From contig CALASN010000162.1 in assembly GCA_937888735.1 (NCBI GenBank), positions 1-33,160 of the forward strand: DNA of 33,160 nucleotides, in the 5' to 3' direction. The translations under genes were made by a program, and so were the position numbers. Source of the DNA: UBA5499 sp002426275. Lineage in GTDB: Bacteria > Bacillota > DTU084. Shown in pieces: positions 22,212 to 29,789 of this stretch (position 1 is the first letter of the stretch; every line of letters begins with the position of its first letter). The notes below the pieces were generated by a model, which saw nothing but the letters and a program-made list of their open reading frames with translations, searched no databases and was not told the DNA's origin.

Positions 22212-24629
22212 ATGAGGCATTTTGGCAAGGGCTTTCTCAAGGATATAGCCCTTTTGCTTATCTTTACCATAGTTGTGGGTTCGGGATTTTCCTCGGCCGT
22301 GGCCTACGCCATTGATACCTATTTTGGAGATACCATCTCCAGCCTAGCGGGAGAGTATGGGGAAAATCAATTGATCGTCCATGTGCGGCAAGAGGCCAAA
22401 GCCGCGGCTGAAGCGCAACTGCGGCAGCTGCTGCAAGAGGAGTTCCCAGGGGCTAAGCTAAAAGAAGGGATTGTCATTGCCGGCACTGCCAACTTTTTTA
22501 TCAGATTGCCCCAAAGCGCCATCACCAGAGAGGTATTTTCAAATCTGGGCAAATATTTTAACGATTTGCCCGGCCAGAGCGGCTATACAGTCTTGCTGGA
22601 GCCTACGGTGATTGTGGAGGGAGTACAAGGAAATATTTACGGACAACTGATAGAAGAGATAGAAAATCTGGCTCACGTGCGCTTTGCCTTCAGGCAGGGG
22701 GGACAGATTTATGTTCTGTTGACGAAACCGGAGTATAGCAAACAAGTCACAGACGAGATCAATCGGATTCTGGCAAGGGATCAAATTGTGGAGCTGCGGT
22801 TCCCCCAAGGCTATAAAGTAGATTCCGCATCTGTGGGCGATCAGCTGGCCAGCGCTCTTTCCCTGGAACTGAACACGCAGGTGAAGAACGTTTCTTCCTC
22901 TGGCAAGAATGCAGAACTTGACAGTTTGATGGAGACCCTCACCCAGCTGAAAGGATTTCTGGAAAGTTACGCCACCAAAGTCGAGCTGACTGTAGAGGCA
23001 CAAAGCGAAGTCAAACGGGGCTGTCTCGTCAGCTTCGGCGGGCAGAACATTGTGGGAGAGCCTCCCGGAGAAGGAAACCTGGTAGCCAAGATTCAGACTG
23101 TCAGCGGACAGAAAGCTACAGGCATCATTCAAAAAGGCAATTCGCAAACCATTTTGGGAGAGGACGGCAAAGAAAAGCTTGACGCTTATCTTTTGCAGGA
23201 TGGCGTAGTGCAGGCCAAAGCCGGTCAGCTGCTGGTTGAGAATAATAAAGTGCTGCTGGCCAAATCGCTAGGCGAGAGCAAAAAGCTTTTGACGGAACTT
23301 GCCCATACCAGCCGGGAGGCGGAAGAGGCTGCCACGGCCAGTCTCGCCACCATTGAAACTTTTCAGGAGACCAAAGCGCAAGTGGAAGGAGTAGAGAGGC
23401 TGCTCTCTCAGCTCAACGAGCTTTTGGCCAGCCCTTTGGGAAGCGCAAGGCAAGCAGAGCTTGATGAGCTGATGGAGCTGGCAACTAAAGCCAGCGCGCA
23501 GACGGGCAAGCTTCTTGCCAGTAAAGGGAAACTTTCCTCCCTCTCCGAGCTGGAAGATAATTTGTCCAAGATCCTTGCTTTGCTGCCCCAGACGCATCCC
23601 TTGCGCTCTAATTTAGAGGGTTTAACCGCCGCTTTGGGGATGTTAAGCGGTTCAGACGACTGGAGTTCGCTCGCTCCCCAGCTGACGAGCTGGCGCTCCA
23701 ATCTGGCCCAGGAGATCCTTAAGCTGGTCAGGGCGGACAGGGACGGGAAAAAAGAACAGGTAGCGAAATTGTTGAAAGCTACCAGACAGCTTACAGGCGC
23801 GATGGCACAGATGGATCCCAGTCCGTTCGTTCCCAGCCTGAAGCTTGTGGCGGAAAGGGCGCAGGCTTTCAGCAAAATAGATCTGGAAGGGATCGGAGAG
23901 CAGGCGAGCAAGCTCCAGAGCGCTCTGCCTGAGCTCAGCGATGAGAAGATTACCAAGTCGCTCCAGACGGAAGATCGCTACGTGGAAGGAGAAGCGGCTC
24001 CAACGGAAAAGATCAGCCTCTACGTGGAGGACGGAGCAGACATCCAAAAGGCCCAACGCATTGTGAAACAGCAGCTGGGCACGGACAAGTTGTCCGTATA
24101 CAACACGCAGCTTGGAGTGGTGGAACCAAACATGCGCTCTGAAGTGATGAGGATCCTGGGCGAGGTGCGGCTCACCATCGCTGCCATTTTCGTGGTGCTG
24201 GTGACGATTTCCACTTTAGTTTTGGATCATGCGACGCTGATCACCGCCTTCCGCTTCTGGAGCCGGAATCATCAGCATAAGCGGCAGGGTAGAAAACAAT
24301 GGCTGGAGAACGGGCTGCCCTATGTGTACGGCGCTGGCGTAGGAGCGTTTCTGCTTGGGTGCATGACCCTGCTCACAGGCGCGGAGCTGCCATTGCTTCC
24401 GCGCGGCGGCATCATCGCCTTGGGAGCTATTTTGGGCCTGTCGATAGCGCTTTTGGCAGAACGCCTGAGCCCTGTGAACACAGAGGAGATGGTGGCGGGA
24501 GAGGCCATGGGCCTTTACGGCTGTCAAATTCTCCGGCAAATTGTAATCCCCGCTGGCAGGCCGGGTTTTCTGCAATTGCTCAATAAGAGGAAAGGCGTGT
24601 TCGGGAAGAGGGGAGGCAATTTAGCTTGA
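22212..24629 (+). CDS. Large ABC transporter permease with long periplasmic domain, uncharacterised
   Basis: The 805-residue protein has one N-terminal membrane helix (about 11-34), a periplasmic part of about 615 residues and three C-terminal helices (about 652-671, 702-722, 730-748). The outline is like FtsX/LolE. The periplasmic part begins with two alpha/beta units (about 50-200), then a beta domain (about 260-350), then a long helical, probably coiled-coil region (about 360-600). The 21-residue loop between helices 2 and 3 is strongly basic, so it is cytoplasmic. After the last helix, EAMGLYGCQILRQIVIP resembles the EAA coupling loop of amino-acid-type permeases. ATG 22212 has GGAGG six bases upstream. 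Its ATPase overlaps the 3' end. The substrate is unknown; an envelope lipid or protein is suggested by position. Confidence 0.75.
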   Translation: MRHFGKGFLKDIALLLIFTIVVGSGFSSAVAYAIDTYFGDTISSLAGEYGENQLIVHVRQEAKAAAEAQLRQLLQEEFPGAKLKEGIVIAGTANFFIRLPQSAITREVFSNLGKYFNDLPGQSGYTVLLEPTVIVEGVQGNIYGQLIEEIENLAHVRFAFRQGGQIYVLLTKPEYSKQVTDEINRILARDQIVELRFPQGYKVDSASVGDQLASALSLELNTQVKNVSSSGKNAELDSLMETLTQLKGFLESYATKVELTVEAQSEVKRGCLVSFGGQNIVGEPPGEGNLVAKIQTVSGQKATGIIQKGNSQTILGEDGKEKLDAYLLQDGVVQAKAGQLLVENNKVLLAKSLGESKKLLTELAHTSREAEEAATASLATIETFQETKAQVEGVERLLSQLNELLASPLGSARQAELDELMELATKASAQTGKLLASKGKLSSLSELEDNLSKILALLPQTHPLRSNLEGLTAALGMLSGSDDWSSLAPQLTSWRSNLAQEILKLVRADRDGKKEQVAKLLKATRQLTGAMAQMDPSPFVPSLKLVAERAQAFSKIDLEGIGEQASKLQSALPELSDEKITKSLQTEDRYVEGEAAPTEKISLYVEDGADIQKAQRIVKQQLGTDKLSVYNTQLGVVEPNMRSEVMRILGEVRLTIAAIFVVLVTISTLVLDHATLITAFRFWSRNHQHKRQGRKQWLENGLPYVYGAGVGAFLLGCMTLLTGAELPLLPRGGIIALGAILGLSIALLAERLSPVNTEEMVAGEAMGLYGCQILRQIVIPAGRPGFLQLLNKRKGVFGKRGGNLA

Positions 24630-25381
24630 AGCTTTTGGAAGCTAGAGGTTTGAAAAAGGCGTACGGGAAGAAAAACGCTCTCTCCGGCGTGAATCTGAAG
24701 GTGGCGGAAGGTGAAGTTGTGGTGATTATGGGCCCTTCAGGTTGCGGTAAATCCACGCTTGTGCGCTGCCTCAATCGCCTCACAGAACCGGATGAGGGTA
24801 AGATCTACTTTCAGGGAAAAGATCTTTTGCGTTTCGGGCCGGAAGAGCTGAAAGAGGCGCGGCGGAAGATCGGCTTTGTTTTTCAGCATTTTAATCTCAT
24901 CGGACGGCTTACAGTCTTGGAGAACGTGATGTTTCCCCTTGTCATGTGGGGCACTGAGCCTGCTTTAGCTCAGAAAAAGGCAAGGAAATGTTTGAAGCGG
25001 GTTGGAATCGTGGAGGAATTGTCACGATTCCCCACTGAGCTTAGCGGCGGGCAAAAACAGCGGGTTGGTATAGCCAGAGCTTTGGTTACTTCGCCTGTGC
25101 TGATGATTTGGGATGAACCCACCGCGTCGCTGGATCCAATCATTGTGGACGAGGTTCTCTCCGTAATGGAAGAACTGGTACAAAAACATGAAACAACGAT
25201 GATCATCGTCACGCATGAAGTGCCGTTTGCGATGGAAGTGGCGGACCGAATTGTGCTGATGGATCAAGGTAAAGTGGTGGAAGAAGGAAAACGTGAGAAG
25301 ATCTTTCTGGAGCCCAAAAGCTGGGTGGGCTCTCGTTACCGCGCCTTGGTGCAGGATCGAAGACAGATATTGTCAGGTTAG
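24626..25381 (+). CDS. ABC transporter ATP-binding protein (GlnQ/MetN-like) partner of the large permease
   Basis: A complete 251-residue nucleotide-binding domain. It has Walker A GPSGCGKST (36-44), Q-loop Gln87 in FQHFNLIGRLTVLENV, signature LSGGQ (139-143), Walker B VLMIWDEP (158-165) and H-loop His197. By sequence it is of the polar amino acid/methionine importer type (GlnQ, MetN). No substrate-binding protein or classical permease is adjacent. TTG 24626 overlaps the permease stop by four bases and has GGGAGG upstream, so the two are translated together. It powers the 805-residue permease, most likely. The lpxC promoter begins inside its last codons. Confidence 0.85.
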   Translation: MKLLEARGLKKAYGKKNALSGVNLKVAEGEVVVIMGPSGCGKSTLVRCLNRLTEPDEGKIYFQGKDLLRFGPEELKEARRKIGFVFQHFNLIGRLTVLENVMFPLVMWGTEPALAQKKARKCLKRVGIVEELSRFPTELSGGQKQRVGIARALVTSPVLMIWDEPTASLDPIIVDEVLSVMEELVQKHETTMIIVTHEVPFAMEVADRIVLMDQGKVVEEGKREKIFLEPKSWVGSRYRALVQDRRQILSG

Positions 25382-25398
25382 GAAAAATGTGGCATAAT
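25370..25398 (+). promoter_or_regulatory. Strong sigma-A promoter in front of lpxC
   Basis: TTGTCA (25370-25375) and CATAAT (25393-25398) are spaced by exactly 17 bases and each match the consensus at five of six positions. The -35 lies inside the ATPase gene. Transcription would begin near 25405, giving a leader of about 20 bases before the GTG at 25427. Confidence 0.75.
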
Positions 25399-25426
25399 GT
25401 ACAAGTACTGCAAAGGAGGCTATGGG

Positions 25427-26257
25427 GTGCTGTCACAGAAAACAATTAAGCGCGAATTCAGCTACAGCGGCGTTGCGCTGCATAGCGGAAAACAAGTGAA
25501 TTTGATCGTGAAGCCAGCTCCCGCTGATGCAGGAATTTGTTTTTTCAGGACAGATCTCCCAGGTTCTCCGGCGATTCCCGCTAACTGGCAGTGGGTCCAA
25601 CAGACAAGCCGCTGCACGACTTTAGAGAGAGACGGCTTGAGAATCAGGACTCCTGAACACCTGTTGGCCGCCTTGGCAGGCTTAGGCGTGGATAATGTCA
25701 CGCTTGAGCTCTGCGGCGAGGAAGTGCCCATGGCCGACGGCAGCGCTCAGATTTGGGTGGAGCTGCTACAAGAGGCGGGATTAGTAGATTTAGAGCAAAA
25801 ACGTACCGTGCGCAGGCTCACTGAGCCCGTCTGGGTCGAGGACCAAGAACGGCTGCTGGTGGCCTTGCCTGCAGATAAATTGACGATTTCTTACACTTTC
25901 ACAAATCCGCATCCTGTTGTGGGCACCCAATTCGCTGAATTTACCATTCAACCGGAAACCTTTGTCCGGGAACTGGCAAGCTGCCGGACTCTGGCTTTTT
26001 GGCAGGAAGTCGAGGCTCTGAGAGCCCGCGGCTTGGGTTTGGGCGGTAACCTGGAGATTGCGGTGGTTGTGGGAGAAAAAGGCTATTTGGGCGAGCTGCG
26101 CTTTGCCGATGAGGTTGTGAGGCATAAAATTTTAGACTTAGTAGGAGATCTGAGTTTGGCAGGACGTTTGGGCGCGCATGTTTTGGGACTGCGCTCCGGT
26201 CATGCCCTCAACGCCCGTTTGGTTAAGGAAATTGTGGCGCACAGTACGCTTAATTGA
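25427..26257 (+). CDS. lpxC: UDP-3-O-acyl-N-acetylglucosamine deacetylase LpxC
   Basis: LpxC removes the N-acetyl group from UDP-3-O-acyl-GlcNAc, the committed step of lipid A synthesis; it is a zinc enzyme. The 276-residue protein has the opening SGVALHSGK (14-22). The zinc ligands are His78 (TPEHLLAAL) and His233/Asp237 (HKILDLVGD), with Glu77 and His259 (SGHALN) for catalysis. It is a stand-alone LpxC, not the LpxC-FabZ fusion found in some bacteria. GTG 25427 is set by AAAGGAGG (25412-25419) seven bases upstream. An in-frame ATG at 25397 overlaps the promoter region and is not credible. fabZ follows 15 bases later. Confidence 0.95.
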   Translation: MLSQKTIKREFSYSGVALHSGKQVNLIVKPAPADAGICFFRTDLPGSPAIPANWQWVQQTSRCTTLERDGLRIRTPEHLLAALAGLGVDNVTLELCGEEVPMADGSAQIWVELLQEAGLVDLEQKRTVRRLTEPVWVEDQERLLVALPADKLTISYTFTNPHPVVGTQFAEFTIQPETFVRELASCRTLAFWQEVEALRARGLGLGGNLEIAVVVGEKGYLGELRFADEVVRHKILDLVGDLSLAGRLGAHVLGLRSGHALNARLVKEIVAHSTLN

Positions 26258-26272
26258 AAGGTGGGTGCAGAT

Positions 26273-26713
26273 TTGTTAGACGTGGTGCAGATCCAAAAGA
26301 TTTTACCGCATCGGTATCCATTTCTCATGGTGGATAGAGTATTGGAGCTGGAGCCAGGGAAAAGAGCCGTTGGCATCAAAAACGTCACCATGGGCGAGCT
26401 TCACTTCCAAGGCCATTTTCCGGGACAGCCCATTATGCCTGGAGTGTTGATCGTGGAGGCCATGGCTCAGCTGGGCGGAATAGTCCTTTTGGCGCAGGAA
26501 GAACGGGCAGGCTTAATACCGCTGTTCACAGGCGCTGACAAATTGCGTTTCAGGCGTCAGATCGTTCCCGGCGATCAACTGCGCCTTGAGGTTGAGCTCA
26601 CCCATTCCCGCGGAAGAGTGGGAAAGGGTACAGGCAAGGCGTTTGTGGGAAACGATCTGGCCACAGAAGGAGAATTTATGTTCGTTTTAATACCAGGCAA
26701 ACAGGAGAATTAG
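26273..26713 (+). CDS. fabZ: 3-hydroxyacyl-ACP dehydratase FabZ
   Basis: FabZ dehydrates 3-hydroxyacyl-ACP in fatty acid elongation and competes with LpxA/LpxD for the same hydroxyacyl-ACP pool. The 146-residue protein has the N-terminal ILPHRYPFLMVDRV and the active-site segment GHFPGQPIMPGVLIVEAMAQ, with His48 and Glu62. TTG 26273 is chosen since AAAGGTGG lies about eight bases upstream and gives the canonical FabZ start. GTG 26261 falls inside that ribosome site. It lies between lpxC and lpxA, as is usual. The 154-base gap after it has no clear promoter or terminator. Confidence 0.94.
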   Translation: MLDVVQIQKILPHRYPFLMVDRVLELEPGKRAVGIKNVTMGELHFQGHFPGQPIMPGVLIVEAMAQLGGIVLLAQEERAGLIPLFTGADKLRFRRQIVPGDQLRLEVELTHSRGRVGKGTGKAFVGNDLATEGEFMFVLIPGKQEN

Positions 26714-26867
26714 CGTAATAATGAGATTATAGGCGTATATCTGCTGATAATTGGGCATAATAAGCTTAAATACCCCTAGATGTCCAAGACTGTTTGAAAA
26801 CGCTTGGCCATTCTCCTACTTGATTGGCGGATATTAAACTGGACCCCAAATTAAGGAGGAAGAAATT

Positions 26868-27683
26868 ATGCAAGCCAGAGCGCAGGAGCAAAAAGTAATA
26901 CCCCTGGCACGAAATATACACCCTACGGCAGTTGTGGATCCAAAGGCAGAATTGGGAGTGAATGTTGAGGTCGGTCCTTACGCCGTAATCGGTCCGAACG
27001 CGGAAATCGGAGACGGCACAGTCATCGGTCCTCATGTCATTGTGGATGGCTGGGTGAAACTTGGTCAGAATAACCAGGTTTACACGGGAGCCATCGTGGG
27101 ATGCAGACCGCAGGATCTGAAGTACCAAGGTGAGAAGTCTTATCTCATCATCGGCGATCGCAACCAGATTCGCGAATATGCCACCCTCAGTCCGGGAACC
27201 AACGGGGGCGGCGGCGAGACCAGGGTGGGCAATGATAATTTGATTATGACCGCCACCCATGTGGCCCACGATTGCATTGTGGGAAATAACATCGTGATTT
27301 CACATGGCACGGCCATTGCCGGTCACGTTGTGATCGAAGATCACGCCGTAATCGGAGGTTTGGTGGGCATTCACCAATTCACCAAAGTCGGCCGGATGGC
27401 TATGGTCGGCGCTCATTCTAAATTGGTAAAAGATATTCCCCCCTTCATGTTGGTGGAAGGCAACCCTGCTACTGTGCACGGAATCAATATCGTAGGGCTG
27501 CGCCGCAATGGCATCTCGCCTGAGGTCCGACTGCAGCTGAAGCGAGCGTTTAAGATTCTCTATCGCAGCAACCTCAATGTGACTCAGGCCATTGAGGTGA
27601 TGGAACAAGAACTGGAAGCTGGGCCGGAGATCGAACACTTGATTAGGTTTATTCGCAGCGCGGAGCGGGGAATATGTCGCTGA
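26868..27683 (+). CDS. lpxA: UDP-N-acetylglucosamine O-acyltransferase LpxA
   Basis: LpxA transfers a 3-hydroxyacyl chain from ACP to UDP-GlcNAc, the first step of lipid A synthesis. The 271-residue protein starts with about 16 extra residues (ARAQEQKVIPLA) before the family opening NIHPTAVVDPKAELG. A left-handed beta helix covers about 17-200. The catalytic His134 is in HVAHDCIVGN and the loop SPGTNGGGGETRVGN is typical. The C-terminal helical domain covers about 205-271. ATG 26868 has AAGGAGGA at good distance. A terminator-like hairpin follows the stop by about ten bases. Confidence 0.95.
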   Translation: MQARAQEQKVIPLARNIHPTAVVDPKAELGVNVEVGPYAVIGPNAEIGDGTVIGPHVIVDGWVKLGQNNQVYTGAIVGCRPQDLKYQGEKSYLIIGDRNQIREYATLSPGTNGGGGETRVGNDNLIMTATHVAHDCIVGNNIVISHGTAIAGHVVIEDHAVIGGLVGIHQFTKVGRMAMVGAHSKLVKDIPPFMLVEGNPATVHGINIVGLRRNGISPEVRLQLKRAFKILYRSNLNVTQAIEVMEQELEAGPEIEHLIRFIRSAERGICR

Positions 27684-27692
27684 GGAACACGG

Positions 27693-27717
27693 AGAGCGGC
27701 TCGGGCCGCTCTTTTTA
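27693..27717 (+). terminator. Terminator-like hairpin between lpxA and lpxI
   Basis: AGAGCGGC (27693-27700) pairs perfectly with GCCGCTCT (27705-27712) around a TCGG loop, followed by TTTTATTT. It would end or attenuate lpxA transcripts. I see no new promoter between it and lpxI at 27784, so downstream genes probably depend on readthrough. Confidence 0.8.
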
Positions 27718-27783
27718 TTTGCAGTGCGCCAGGCCGGTTTTGTCTAAAGAGAAGATGACGGATTTGAAAAGGGAAGGGACAGT

Positions 27784-28644
27784 ATGGAAACAATAGGTAT
27801 CATCGCGGGCTTCGGTAATCTGCCGGCCCTCTGTGCCCAAGGCGCGGCAGCTGCCGGCTATAAAGTGGCTGTCTTCGATTTCGTCCCCAGCCAGCTGTTT
27901 CTTTTGGCACAGGAGGAACGAACAAAGATAAGCAATGAGAGGGAAAAACTGAAAAAGCTCGCCGACGTCTATTATCCCCTTGGTTTTGGAGATTTTTCCA
28001 AACTCATCGCGCTGGCAGGAAAGCTAGCGATTAAACAGCTTGTGAGCTTGGGTAAAATACGAAAAGAAGCCCTTTTTCGCGATGTGAAGCTCGATGAAAG
28101 ATTGGCCGCGCTCATCCGCGGCCTTCCCGTTCATAATGATGATGCAATTCAAAAAGCGGTGGTAGACGAGCTGGAGCGGGAGGGCATGAAGGTCCTCTCG
28201 CAATTGCATTTTCTCCGTTCCTTTGTGCCCGCTCCCGGCGTGCTCACAGAATGTGAGCCCACAGCGGAACAGTGGCAGGACATCAAATACGGCTATAAAT
28301 TGGCAAAGGCCATCGCAGGGTTGGATATCGGCCAGAGCGTGGTGGTGAAAGACAAAACGGTGCTGGCCGTAGAATCTCTTGAGGGAACAGACAGCACCAT
28401 CCGGCGGGGGGCAGAATTGGGGGGAGAAGGGATCGTCTTGGTTAAAGTAAGTAAGCCAGAGCAAGATCTGCGGTTCGATATCCCCACAATCGGTCCTGAT
28501 ACGTTGCGGACTGTGATTCAGGTGAAAGGTAAAGTTCTGGCTTTCGATGCGAATCTCACTTTGCTGGTTGATAAAGAAGAGCTTTTAGCGCAGGCTCAAG
28601 CCTCGGGCGTGAGCTTAGTGGCTGTGGGAGAGGAACTAAATTGA
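27784..28644 (+). CDS. lpxI: UDP-2,3-diacylglucosamine pyrophosphatase LpxI (DUF1009)
   Basis: LpxI splits UDP-2,3-diacylglucosamine to lipid X and UMP and replaces the unrelated LpxH in many bacteria. The 286-residue protein has the N-terminal domain opening IGIIAGFGNLPALCAQGA and the middle segment SLGKIRKEALFRD. The C-terminal domain has VVVKDKTVLAVESLEGTDSTIRRG and FDIPTIGPDT, where the family's key acidic residues sit. ATG 27784 has GAAGGGA upstream. Its stop overlaps the lpxB TTG by four bases, so the two are coupled. Presence of lpxI is typical for diderm Firmicutes. Confidence 0.94.
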   Translation: METIGIIAGFGNLPALCAQGAAAAGYKVAVFDFVPSQLFLLAQEERTKISNEREKLKKLADVYYPLGFGDFSKLIALAGKLAIKQLVSLGKIRKEALFRDVKLDERLAALIRGLPVHNDDAIQKAVVDELEREGMKVLSQLHFLRSFVPAPGVLTECEPTAEQWQDIKYGYKLAKAIAGLDIGQSVVVKDKTVLAVESLEGTDSTIRRGAELGGEGIVLVKVSKPEQDLRFDIPTIGPDTLRTVIQVKGKVLAFDANLTLLVDKEELLAQAQASGVSLVAVGEELN

Positions 28645-29789
28645 AAATAATGCTCTCAGCCGGCGAAGCGTCGGGAGATCTCAACGCCAGCGCTTTAGCC
28701 GACTGGCTGAAAAAGTTGGCGCCGGAATCCGAGCTTTTTGGCATGGGGGGGCCGAAGATGGCCGCCCAAGGCGTAAGAATTTTGAAAGATCCAACTGGAC
28801 AAAGCGTGATCGGCTTTTCCGAGGCTTTGAAAGCATTGCCGAAAATGAGAAAGCTGCTTGGTCAAATGGAGGCCGCTTTGCAAGAGGAGCGGCCCGACTG
28901 TTTGGTGGCGGTGGATTTTCCAGGCTTCAATATGAAGCTCGCACGCATCGCTCATTCCTTGGGAGTGCCGGTTGTCTTTTATTTTGCGCCCTCCGCCTGG
29001 GCGTGGGGCAAAGGCAGAGCACGGCAAGTAGCGCAAACCGCAAAGCTTGTGTTGTGCGTGTTTCCCATGGAAGAGCAAGTCTATAAGGAAGCCGGCGCCC
29101 CGGTGCGCTATATTGGCCATCCGCTGGCGGAAATAGTCAAAGCGCAGCCCAATCCTCGTCAAATCCTGGGGATCGGGCCTGAAACGCGGCTGGTGGCCTT
29201 ACTGCCCGGCAGCAGACCAGGCGAGGTCCGCACTCTCCTGGCAGAGCTTTTGTCCGCCGCGCAACTGGTGCACGCAGAGATGCCAGATGTCCAATTCATC
29301 CTCTCTCATGCCAGCTCCATTCCTTTGGATGTCTTGGAACAACAGGCGTCTTCGCTTGCTTTGCCAGTGCGGATTCTGTCGGGGAATACCTATGAGCTGC
29401 TGGCTGCGGCCGATGCCGCAGTGATCGCTTCTGGAACGGCCACATTGGAAGCGGCGCTTCTGGGCACCCCCATGGTGATCGTCTATCGCACTTCCCGCGT
29501 CACTTGGTTTTTGGGGAAACTGCTGCTTAAGATTTCCTTTATTGGCCTGCCCAATATTTTGGCTGGCAAGCGGCTGGTGCCCGAATTGCTGCAGAACCAG
29601 GCAAACGGCAAAAGCATAGCCCGGGAAGTGACGAAACTTTTGCGTTCGGATAATAGCGCGTTGCGCCGCGAGCTTAACTCCCTGAAAGAAAAATTAGGTC
29701 AGGGAGGAGCCGCCAGGCGTGCGGCGGAAGAAATCATCGCTCTTGTGAAGGGAGGGGGAAAGTCTGCGCATTCTGCTGACAGCCAATAG
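28641..29789 (+). CDS. lpxB: Lipid-A-disaccharide synthase LpxB
   Basis: LpxB joins UDP-2,3-diacylglucosamine with lipid X to form the lipid A disaccharide at the cytoplasmic face of the inner membrane (family GT19). The 382-residue protein has the opening KIMLSAGEASGDLNAS, GMGGPKM near 35 and the catalytic-region Asp92 in VAVDFPGFN. FYFAPSAWAWGKGR and the nucleotide-site segment SGTATLEAALLGTP are also present. TTG 28641 overlaps the lpxI stop. The 3' end overlaps the likely CTG start of the next gene by 26 bases. Confidence 0.95.
   Translation: MKIMLSAGEASGDLNASALADWLKKLAPESELFGMGGPKMAAQGVRILKDPTGQSVIGFSEALKALPKMRKLLGQMEAALQEERPDCLVAVDFPGFNMKLARIAHSLGVPVVFYFAPSAWAWGKGRARQVAQTAKLVLCVFPMEEQVYKEAGAPVRYIGHPLAEIVKAQPNPRQILGIGPETRLVALLPGSRPGEVRTLLAELLSAAQLVHAEMPDVQFILSHASSIPLDVLEQQASSLALPVRILSGNTYELLAAADAAVIASGTATLEAALLGTPMVIVYRTSRVTWFLGKLLLKISFIGLPNILAGKRLVPELLQNQANGKSIAREVTKLLRSDNSALRRELNSLKEKLGQGGAARRAAEEIIALVKGGGKSAHSADSQ

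Noticed and set aside
26714..26867. Possible promoter between fabZ and lpxA (CATAAT, GATAAT)
   Set aside because: No -35 element at a workable distance; the region is merely AT-rich.
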